Below are positions 57,551 to 64,000 of a stretch of DNA of 64,000 bases, piece by piece. The translations under genes were made by a program, and so were the position numbers. Where the stretch lies: contig NZ_JAKGAQ010000004.1 of assembly GCF_021532615.1 (NCBI RefSeq), forward strand, positions 62,001 through 126,000, read 5' to 3'. Each line of letters opens with the position of its first letter. Positions within the stretch are counted from its first letter, which is position 1. The notes under the pieces were generated by a model. That model had not been told where the DNA came from, did no database searches, and saw only the letters and a program-made list of their open reading frames with translations. This DNA is from Octadecabacter dasysiphoniae. GTDB lineage: Bacteria > Pseudomonadota > Alphaproteobacteria > Rhodobacterales > Rhodobacteraceae.

Positions 57551-59266
57551 GTGGCGCGACAAGTCAATCTATATAAAAAAGCCCTGAACGGTCTTAAGCG
57601 GTCTTTCATAAGCGTTGCGCTGTTCAGTGCGGCCGTGAATATTTTGATGCTGACCGGGCCGATGTTCATGTTGCAGGTTTATGACCGTGTGTTGTCTTCG
57701 GGGTCGGTCGCGACGTTGCAGGGCCTCGTGATTATCATGGTGTTCGCCTATGTCTTTCTTGGGATATACGATTTTCTACGCGTGCGTGTCTTGTCGCGCG
57801 CAGCCTACCGTCTTGATCAAAAGATGGGTCGCGCGGCTTATGATTTGTGGGTGCGATCCGGCTTACATCAATCCGGTGCGACATTGCGGCCCCTATCGGA
57901 TTTGGCAGTTGTGCGCGGGTTCCTGACCAGCCCCGCGATCCTTGGTTTTTTTGATTTGCCGTGGATACCGTTCTACCTGATTATTGTTTTCATCGTGCAT
58001 CCGTGGCTCGGATTTTTGGCGCTTGGTGGCACGTTCGTGGTGATTATCCTTGCGCTGACGAACCAATGGATGACCCAGCGCCACTTGGCCAAGGCCATGC
58101 AAATGGATGGGTCGGAGTCCTTTTTCGTCGAACAATCGCGCCGCAATGCGGAAACCATCATGACATTGGGTATGGCTGATCCGGTCGCCAAACGCTGGGG
58201 CGACATGCATGTTGACGGTTTGGCCACAGGCCAGCTGGGCGGGGATCGGTCCGAAGGGTTCACCGCCGCGTCCAAGGCATTCCGGATGTTGTTGCAGTCA
58301 GCGTTGCTCGGCATGGGCGGTTATCTGGCCCTGCAACAGGAAATTTCCGCAGGCATGATTGTTGCGGCGTCTATCATTGCTGGTCGTGCTCTTGCGCCGA
58401 TTGATCAGGTGATCGGGGCGTGGCGAAATATCGTGCGCGCCCGCGAAGCGCATACGCGCCTCAAGATCGCGTTTGACAACGTGCCCGCGGTTGAAACCCC
58501 CATTAACCTTCCGGCCCCGGAAGGACACCTGAGCGTTGTCGCCGCTACAAAATTCCCGCCCGCAACCGAACGGCGCAATGACCGCGCCCCTATCCTTGAT
58601 CAAGTAAGTTTTTCGTTGGAACCGGGGGATGCCTTGGGCGTCATCGGGCCAAGTGCATCCGGCAAATCGACACTGGCCCGTGTGATCGTTGGGGCGTGGC
58701 CGCTTGAGGCTGGGGAAATCCGGCTTGATGGTGCGACACTGGATCAATGGGATCTGGGCGCGTTGGGGCGCCATATTGGATACCTGCCCCAACACCTTGA
58801 ACTTTTGTCGGGTTCTATTCGTGACAACATCGCCCGCTTTGATCCCGAGGCAGAGGACGAAGACGTTATCGCGGCTGCCAAGATGGCGGGTGTGCATGAC
58901 ATGGTTCTGCATTTGTCGGATGGCTACAGCACACAGCTTGGGTTTGGGCAGCACCCGTTGTCGGGTGGACAGTTGCAGCGGATCGGGTTGGCACGTGCGG
59001 TGTTTCGCACGCCTCGTTATGTCGTTCTGGATGAACCAAACGCCAATCTGGATGCCAGCGGTGACGAAGCGCTGAGCAAAGCGATCATTGCACTGCGCGA
59101 AGCCAATTCAACGGTGATCGTCATGGCCCACCGTCCAAGTGCAATTGCGTCAGTGAACAAGGTTCTCGTGATGCATGCCGGCCGCGTGGCCCAGTTTGGC
59201 GACAAAGCGGATGTTCTTCAAAAGGCGACACGCCAACCTTCACCACAGGATTTGATCGATGGTTGA
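57551..59266 (+). CDS. Type I secretion system ABC transporter (PrtD/LapB type)
   Basis: 571-aa inner-membrane exporter for the giant RTX protein. The N-terminal transmembrane part starts directly with membrane helices and has no C39 peptidase-like domain, as in PrtD. The ATPase has Walker A GPSASGKST (366-374), signature LSGGQLQRIGLARA (from 470) and Walker B VVLDEPNANLD (E495). GTG start with AAGGCGG about 10 nt upstream. It overlaps the HlyD-type gene by 8 nt. Confidence 0.88.
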   Translation: MARQVNLYKKALNGLKRSFISVALFSAAVNILMLTGPMFMLQVYDRVLSSGSVATLQGLVIIMVFAYVFLGIYDFLRVRVLSRAAYRLDQKMGRAAYDLWVRSGLHQSGATLRPLSDLAVVRGFLTSPAILGFFDLPWIPFYLIIVFIVHPWLGFLALGGTFVVIILALTNQWMTQRHLAKAMQMDGSESFFVEQSRRNAETIMTLGMADPVAKRWGDMHVDGLATGQLGGDRSEGFTAASKAFRMLLQSALLGMGGYLALQQEISAGMIVAASIIAGRALAPIDQVIGAWRNIVRAREAHTRLKIAFDNVPAVETPINLPAPEGHLSVVAATKFPPATERRNDRAPILDQVSFSLEPGDALGVIGPSASGKSTLARVIVGAWPLEAGEIRLDGATLDQWDLGALGRHIGYLPQHLELLSGSIRDNIARFDPEAEDEDVIAAAKMAGVHDMVLHLSDGYSTQLGFGQHPLSGGQLQRIGLARAVFRTPRYVVLDEPNANLDASGDEALSKAIIALREANSTVIVMAHRPSAIASVNKVLVMHAGRVAQFGDKADVLQKATRQPSPQDLIDG

Positions 59267-60575
59267 TATGCCCAGCGAAGACGCGCCCGAGCTAAAGACC
59301 GGATATCGCTGGCCTGCGATTATTGGCACATTGGTTACGATTGCCTTTGTCTTAGGGGCAGGGGGTTGGGCTTGGTTTACTGAAATCAACGGCGCAGTCA
59401 TTGCACAAGGCAGCGTCGAAGTGTCGGGCCGCCCCAAATCGGTGCAGCATCTTGATGGGGGGATTATCGAAGAAATCCTCGTGTCCAACGGTGATATGGT
59501 AGACGCGGGCGAAGTCCTCATGCGGCTTGATGCGACATTGTTGGCGGCAAACCTCAATATCTATCAGACCCGCCTTGCCGAAGTGTCGGTGCGCCGTGAC
59601 CGTTTGATTGCTGAACAGGAGGGACGGACCGAGATCACCTGGACGCAGCTTCCGATCCCGCGCGATCTGGTGAACATAGATATCATCCGGTCCGGCGAAG
59701 AAGAGATTTTCCGATCCCGATTGGAGCTACAAGACGGGCGGCGCGAACAATTGGCCGAAAAAATCCTCCAGTTTGGAAACCAGACCGAAGGCGTCGTTGG
59801 GCTGATTCAATCCAAACGGGATCAACTGGCGTTGATGGAAACGGAAATTGCATCCACTCAGACCCTTGTCGAACGGGGGCTGTCGCGTGAAAATCAATTG
59901 CTTGGCCTTTTGCGCGGCCAAGCCGATATGCTGGGCCAGATTTCTGAACACACGTCAGAACTGGCACGGATTGAAAATTCGATCCGCGACACAGAACTCG
60001 AAGTGCTCCAGATTGATCGCCAGTTTCGCGAAGGTGTCGTGATAGAGCTGCGCGATGCTACGACCCAAATCCAAGAGCTGTCCCAACAGATTTTCACAAC
60101 CGAAAAGCAGTTGGAGCGTGTTGAAATTCGCGCGCCGGATACGGGCCGTATTCATGAGCTTCAGTTTTCTACCATCGCAGGGGTCGTTGCACCCGGTGCT
60201 GTCATTTTGCAGATCATCCCGCGTGACGATGACCTGACATTCGAGTTACAAATCGACCCCGCCGCCGTTGATCAGGTTTTCCCAGGACAAGAAGCGACAG
60301 TGCGCTTTCCGGCATTCAACCAACGGACCACGCCTGAACTCACCGGCAGTGTGAATGATATTTCCCCAACTTCGGTCACAGACGAGGCGACGGGCCTATC
60401 GTTTTATCGGGTATCCGTCGTCATCCCGCCCGAAGAACTGGGCAAATTGACAGGGCTGGAACTGGTGCCGGGCATGCCGGTACAGGCGTTTTTGCAAACA
60501 GGAAAACGAACTGTTCTCAATTATCTGACGAAGCCCTTGGTTGAACAATTGAACCAAGCCTTCAGGGAAGAATGA
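59259..60575 (+). CDS. Type I secretion periplasmic adaptor (HlyD family)
   Basis: 438-aa membrane fusion protein. One N-terminal transmembrane helix (about residues 23-43) is followed by VSGRPKSVQHLDGGIIEEILVSNGDMVDAGEVLMRLD, the first lipoyl half. A long coiled-coil hairpin (about 100-290) and APDTGRIHELQFSTIAGVVAPGAVILQIIPRDD form the rest. It bridges the ABC exporter and a TolC channel. It starts within the ABC gene, so the two are coupled. No TolC gene follows in this operon. Confidence 0.88.
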   Translation: MVDMPSEDAPELKTGYRWPAIIGTLVTIAFVLGAGGWAWFTEINGAVIAQGSVEVSGRPKSVQHLDGGIIEEILVSNGDMVDAGEVLMRLDATLLAANLNIYQTRLAEVSVRRDRLIAEQEGRTEITWTQLPIPRDLVNIDIIRSGEEEIFRSRLELQDGRREQLAEKILQFGNQTEGVVGLIQSKRDQLALMETEIASTQTLVERGLSRENQLLGLLRGQADMLGQISEHTSELARIENSIRDTELEVLQIDRQFREGVVIELRDATTQIQELSQQIFTTEKQLERVEIRAPDTGRIHELQFSTIAGVVAPGAVILQIIPRDDDLTFELQIDPAAVDQVFPGQEATVRFPAFNQRTTPELTGSVNDISPTSVTDEATGLSFYRVSVVIPPEELGKLTGLELVPGMPVQAFLQTGKRTVLNYLTKPLVEQLNQAFREE

Positions 60576-60909
60576 CGCCATATAGAACGCCTAGTCACGA
60601 TTGGTACTAAGGCCATGATCTGTCTATCCGGCGCGTATTTCGTCGACCAATAAAACACCTGTGGGGGCGGTGGCGTTTGGTGGCACGCGAAGTGATGAGT
60701 CGCGTCCTAATCCGAATTTTGCGGCCCGTGCAGCGGGTTTTGATACGGTTTTTACTGGAATCAGAGCTGGTGGAGAACACGTAAATTATTGTTTTTAAAT
60801 CAATTAAACGCGATCTTACAGCAAAAATGTCGATCATGTATGCAACCGGTTGCAATATAATCTATTCGCGTTAATCTGACCTCAACATTCGACAAAGGGG
60901 GGACTCGGT
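60576..60909. other. Intergenic region before the sugar-uptake operon
   Basis: 334 bp without a convincing gene. It holds the LacI-type palindrome at 60841-60854 and a ribosome-binding site (GGGG stretch around 60897-60902) for the TIM-barrel gene. Confidence 0.6.
60841..60854. promoter_or_regulatory. LacI-family operator palindrome
   Basis: TGCAACCGGTTGCA is a perfect 14-bp palindrome and fits the common LacI-family operator form TGNAANCGNTTNCA. It lies 55 bp before the TIM-barrel gene, in a typical place for a repressor of a sugar operon. The regulator gene is not in the window. Confidence 0.7.
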
Positions 60910-61701
60910 ATGCTAAATTTCGCACTTAACCACATGACCGTTCCGTCTTTGACGATGAAACAGGCCTGCGATCTGGCCCGTGATTTGGGTATGACAGGGC
61001 TTGAACTGCGAAATGATCTGGATGCACCATTGTTTGACGGGAAAGCGCCGCGGGTCGACATGATCGATCTTCCGGTTGTTGCATTGGCCGAAGTGAAAGC
61101 ATTCAACGCCTTTGACGATGCCGTTTTGCAATCCGCCATTTTGCTGATGGATCTTGCAGTTGGCTGCGGTGCACGCGCCATTTCGTTGATCCCCAAGGTG
61201 GGCAGCGATGCCGTTGCGCCAGATGGATTGCGCCGCGCCATGATTGCGCTGGCCCCAGAGCTTGAACAGCGCGGGCTTACGGGTTTGATCGAACCCATTG
61301 GATTTGCGCACAGTTCATTGCGCCATAAATCGCAGGTTGTTGATCTGATTGATACACTGGATCTCGGCGCGCAATTTGGCCTGATCCATGATACATTCCA
61401 CCACCACTTGTCCGGTGAAAGCGCGCTTTATCCCGCACATACGAAGCTTGTGCATATATCCGGCGTCACTGATCGTGACGTTCCGGAGGCCGATATTCGT
61501 GATCACCACCGCGTCTTGGTGGACGGGGCGGATCGTCTGGGCAACGTCGCCCAAATCACAGAATTGTTGCGTGGGGGCTATACTGGCCCCTTGTCGTTTG
61601 AGGCGTTTTCGCCGGACGTCCACGCAGACATTGACCCGAAGGCGTCTCTTTCGCGGTCTATTCACTTCATCGAAAATGAAATCATGGCGCTTGCGGCATG
61701 A
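60910..61701 (+). CDS. Xylose isomerase-like TIM-barrel sugar isomerase/epimerase
   Basis: 263-aa enzyme of the AP-endonuclease-2/xylose-isomerase superfamily, probably a divalent-metal-dependent isomerase or epimerase of a sugar, inosose or related acid. Likely metal ligands are Glu in GLIEPIGF, Asp and His in HDTFHHHLSG, His in LVHISGVTD and Glu in LSFEAFSPDVH. ATG with G-rich ribosome-binding site. First gene of an uptake operon; IolI-like inosose isomerase activity is one option given the transporter type. Substrate not determined by sequence. Confidence 0.75.
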   Translation: MLNFALNHMTVPSLTMKQACDLARDLGMTGLELRNDLDAPLFDGKAPRVDMIDLPVVALAEVKAFNAFDDAVLQSAILLMDLAVGCGARAISLIPKVGSDAVAPDGLRRAMIALAPELEQRGLTGLIEPIGFAHSSLRHKSQVVDLIDTLDLGAQFGLIHDTFHHHLSGESALYPAHTKLVHISGVTDRDVPEADIRDHHRVLVDGADRLGNVAQITELLRGGYTGPLSFEAFSPDVHADIDPKASLSRSIHFIENEIMALAA

Positions 61702-61786
61702 CGGAGTCGAGATGGAATAATCGCCCCTAAGTGGGCATCCCGGCATTAAAAATCTGTGCGCCGGGCACGTTTCTGGGAGGAAACCA

Positions 61787-62728
61787 ATGAACAAGATCCT
61801 TATGGCCGCTGGCCTTGTAACGCTGATGGGTACGACATCTGTTATGGCGCAGCAAATCGGTGTTTCCGTTGCGCGTTTTGACGACAACGGCCTGACAGTT
61901 ATGCGTAACGGCATGACAGCACACGAAGAAATGCTGGACGGTGTGTCCTTGCAGATCGAAGATGCGACTGATGACGTTGCAAAGCAGCTTGACCAGATCA
62001 ACAACTTCATCGCGTCCGGCGTTGATGCGATCATCGTGAACGCAGTTGACACAAACGCAACCGAAGCCATGTCCAACGCAGCTGCTGCTGCGGGCGTGCC
62101 ACTGGTCTACGTAAACCGTCAGCCAATCAACATGGACACACTGCCAGACGGTCAGGCGTTCGTTGCATCCAACGAAATCGAATCCGGCACATTGGCCGCA
62201 TTCCAGATGTGTCAGCAGCTGCGCGCTGAAGGCAAATCCGGCGGTGCGACGGCTTACGTTTTGATGGGCCAGCTGTCCAACCAGGCGGCTGTTCAGCGGA
62301 CCAAAGATTTCCACGACGTTATCGGCATGGACATGTGTAACTTCATCACAATCATCGATGAGCAGACAGCGAACTGGTCCCGTGACGAAGCCAACGACCT
62401 GATGACAAACTGGATTTCCAACGGCGACGAGTTTGACGCAGTTTTCGGTAACAACGACGAAATGGCACTGGGTGCGATCCAGGCGATGAAAGCCGCCGGC
62501 ATTTCCATGGACGACGTTGTCGTTGGTGGTGTTGACGCGACGTCCGACGCCCTGCTTTCCATGCAGGCTGGCGAAATGGACGTCACAGTATTCCAAGACC
62601 TTGCAGGTCAGGGCGCTGGTTCCATCGATACAGCCATCGCGCTGATCAATGGCGAAGAAGTAGACCGCACGGTCTTCATCCCGTTCAAGTTGGTTACTCC
62701 GGCGACTGTTGGCGATTTCGTTAACTAA
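61787..62728 (+). CDS. Sugar/inositol ABC transporter substrate-binding protein
   Basis: 313-aa periplasmic protein with signal peptide MNKILMAAGLVTLMGTTSVMA, cleaved before QQIG. It is a ribose/inositol-type periplasmic-binding protein (ISVARFDDNGLTVMRNGM-like start, KQLDQINNFIASGVDAIIVNAVDTNA, FGNNDEMALGAIQAMKAAG, VVGGVDATSDAL). The pattern resembles the myo-inositol-binding protein of Caulobacter-type IbpA-IatAP systems, but ligand choice is uncertain. Strong GGGAGG ribosome-binding site. A hairpin follows the stop, as is common when the binding protein is made in excess over the permease. Confidence 0.82.
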   Translation: MNKILMAAGLVTLMGTTSVMAQQIGVSVARFDDNGLTVMRNGMTAHEEMLDGVSLQIEDATDDVAKQLDQINNFIASGVDAIIVNAVDTNATEAMSNAAAAAGVPLVYVNRQPINMDTLPDGQAFVASNEIESGTLAAFQMCQQLRAEGKSGGATAYVLMGQLSNQAAVQRTKDFHDVIGMDMCNFITIIDEQTANWSRDEANDLMTNWISNGDEFDAVFGNNDEMALGAIQAMKAAGISMDDVVVGGVDATSDALLSMQAGEMDVTVFQDLAGQGAGSIDTAIALINGEEVDRTVFIPFKLVTPATVGDFVN

Positions 62729-62740
62729 TCCAAAATCTTT

Positions 62741-62769
62741 GTGCAGGGCGGCCATGTGCTGCCCTGCAC
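62741..62769 (+). terminator. Intra-operon hairpin after the binding-protein gene
   Basis: GTGCAGGGC and GCCCTGCAC form a perfect 9-bp stem with an 11-nt loop, 13 nt after the stop. It probably stabilises the upstream mRNA or partly terminates, to give more binding protein than permease. Confidence 0.6.
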
Positions 62770-62806
62770 ATCCCTCAATACCCATACATTACGGAGGATC
62801 TGACAG

Positions 62807-63880
62807 ATGTCAGACACGAGCGAAGGCACCGGTGGCTTGTCCTATGACAAGTCAAAGCGACAATGGCCAAACGAGTTAAATGTCTTTGCAGCGTTGATCC
62901 TGATCATCGTCATTTTCGAAGTTCTCGGCGCGATCTTCATGCAGCAATCCCTGTTGTTTGATAGCCGCGACCGGTTCGATTCCATCTTTAACGAAGCCCG
63001 TCTTCGTATCATTATTATTCAAGTCGCAATCATTGGCATCATCGCCATCGGTGTGACCCAAGTGATCATCACGGCAGGTATTGACCTGTCGTCAGGGTCG
63101 GTTGTGGGTGCCACGGCCATGATCGCGATGAGTTTCGCACAAGTCGCCGAAGTCAGCGGCAACCCGAACCCAAAGGCGATTTTTGGTGAATGGGCGCTTG
63201 ATTTGCCTGTTGTTGTACCCGTTCTGGTCGGCCTAGGTGTCGGTCTGACGGCGGGCGCAATCAACGGTCTTCTTGTCGCGTATTCGCGCATTCCGCCATT
63301 TATCGCGACCCTCGGTATGATGCTGTTTGCACGCGGCGTGGCACAGTGGTGGTCACTGGGTAACCCCGTGTCATTCCCCACGGATGCTTATGCGGTAATC
63401 GGGTCCGGCATGAACCCTGTGTTCATCTTTCTGGGTCTCGCGTTGCTGTTTCACTTCATCATGAACTACACCGTCTACGGCAAACACACCTACGCGATCG
63501 GATCAAACGAGGCCGCCGCGCGCATGTCGGGCATCAATGTCCCGCGCCATTTGCTGCTGGTTTACATGATCGCGGGTGCATTGGCCGGATTGGCCGCCGT
63601 TATCCTGACGTCCAAGAACCTTACGGCGCAGTCCGGCATGGGACTGAGCTATGAGCTTGAGGCGATTGCGATGGCCGTCATTGGCGGTGTTTCCCTGTTT
63701 GGTGGCCGCGGGTCGATCATCGGAACAGTGATTGGTGCGCTGATTATCGGCGTCATTACGTCCGGCTTCACCTTCTTGCGCCTTGGTGCGTTCTATCAGG
63801 AAATGGTGCTGGGCATGATCATCGTGGGCGCGGTCGCGCTTGACCAGTGGCAACAAAAACGCGCAGCAGCGAGGGCTTAA
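62807..63880 (+). CDS. Sugar/inositol ABC transporter permease (RbsC/AraH family)
   Basis: 357-aa integral membrane protein with about 8-10 transmembrane helices. Family motifs include GIDLSSGSVVGATAMIAMS, INGLLVAYSRIPPFIATLGMM and LFGGRGSIIGTVIGALIIGVI. It partners with the binding protein upstream and the ATPase downstream. ATG preceded by GGAGGA. The ATPase gene follows after 3 nt. Confidence 0.88.
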   Translation: MSDTSEGTGGLSYDKSKRQWPNELNVFAALILIIVIFEVLGAIFMQQSLLFDSRDRFDSIFNEARLRIIIIQVAIIGIIAIGVTQVIITAGIDLSSGSVVGATAMIAMSFAQVAEVSGNPNPKAIFGEWALDLPVVVPVLVGLGVGLTAGAINGLLVAYSRIPPFIATLGMMLFARGVAQWWSLGNPVSFPTDAYAVIGSGMNPVFIFLGLALLFHFIMNYTVYGKHTYAIGSNEAAARMSGINVPRHLLLVYMIAGALAGLAAVILTSKNLTAQSGMGLSYELEAIAMAVIGGVSLFGGRGSIIGTVIGALIIGVITSGFTFLRLGAFYQEMVLGMIIVGAVALDQWQQKRAAARA

Positions 63881-63883
63881 CGG

Positions 63884-64000
63884 ATGAGTGATTATATTCT
63901 GGAAACCAAAGGCCTGACCAAACATTACGGTGGTGTTCATGCCCTTGTCGACGCGAACTTTACGCTGGAACGCGGCGAACACGTGGCCATCATGGGCGAC
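63884..64000 (+). CDS. Sugar ABC transporter ATP-binding protein, 5' part
   Basis: Partial, running off the window end: 39 codons starting MSDYILETKGLTKHYGGVHAL, then NFTLERGEHVAIMGD, the segment just before the Walker A loop. This is the usual start of the RbsA/IatA-like ATPase of the transporter. The remaining domains lie outside the window. Confidence 0.85.
   Translation, partial: MSDYILETKGLTKHYGGVHALVDANFTLERGEHVAIMGD

Noticed and set aside
1..64000. tRNA, rRNA or insertion sequence
   Set aside because: No cloverleaf-forming sequence, rRNA motif or transposase-like frame was recognised, although this was judged by eye only.

Overview
The window looks like chromosomal DNA of a marine alphaproteobacterium of the Roseobacter group (Rhodobacteraceae). 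The basis is codon use, the style of the TolC/HlyD/ABC proteins, the Asp-rich giant calcium-binding proteins and the inositol-type sugar ABC operon. The genus cannot be named from the sequence alone. No rRNA, tRNA, CRISPR array, transposase or integrase was seen.

Region 1 (1-2144) is the end of a lasso-peptide locus. It holds an asparagine-synthetase-like lasso cyclase and a 48-residue precursor. The precursor has the YxxPxL leader motif, Thr at -2, a GGSFTSPTEGPYSRTS core with Glu at core position 9, and a C-terminal Ser. Region 3b (25.7-30.1 kb) carries what look like the matching or a second set of lasso functions: an HprK-like kinase, a sulfotransferase, an unassigned 51-aa ORF and a Cys-His-Asp leader peptidase (B2) in one overlapping operon. 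A tail-collar protein and a nucleotidyltransferase of the family found in kinase-containing lasso clusters follow. A divergent ABC exporter lies upstream. The RRE (B1) protein is not recognised in the window.

Region 2 (2.4-23 kb) splits the two lasso parts and seems to be a self-contained export module for a 4,564-aa LEPR-XLL giant protein. The giant gene is followed by a HlyD-like adaptor with a large cytosolic N-terminus and by a fusion of an M50-type zinc metalloprotease with a HlyD-like domain. Convergent to these is an operon for a TolC-like lipoprotein, a short secreted HlyD-like adaptor and an Omp85-type beta-barrel without POTRA domains. No dedicated ABC ATPase is present in the module. 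A DUF3467 protein and the ABC exporter lie next to it.

Region 4 (30.5-60.6 kb) is a type I secretion locus around one of the largest plausible bacterial ORFs, 8,569 codons. Gene order is HlyC-like lysine acyltransferase, an Imm11/DUF1629-like protein, the giant RTX protein, a PrtD/LapB-type ABC exporter and a HlyD-type adaptor. The giant protein begins with an AHH (HNH/Endo VII) nuclease-like domain and a hydrophobic RTX-toxin-like segment. It continues through thousands of residues of RTX and related calcium-binding repeats and tandem-95/cadherin-like domains, contains a serralysin-type metalloprotease preceded by a His/Asp-rich tract, and ends in a canonical RTX block and secretion tail. 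I read it as a candidate T1SS-delivered nuclease toxin with its own acylation and immunity genes. This is the most interesting system in the window.

Region 5 (60.8-64.0 kb) is an ordinary sugar/cyclitol uptake operon, possibly myo-inositol: a LacI-type operator, a xylose-isomerase-like TIM-barrel enzyme, a ribose/inositol-type binding protein, a permease and the start of the ATPase, which is cut by the window end.
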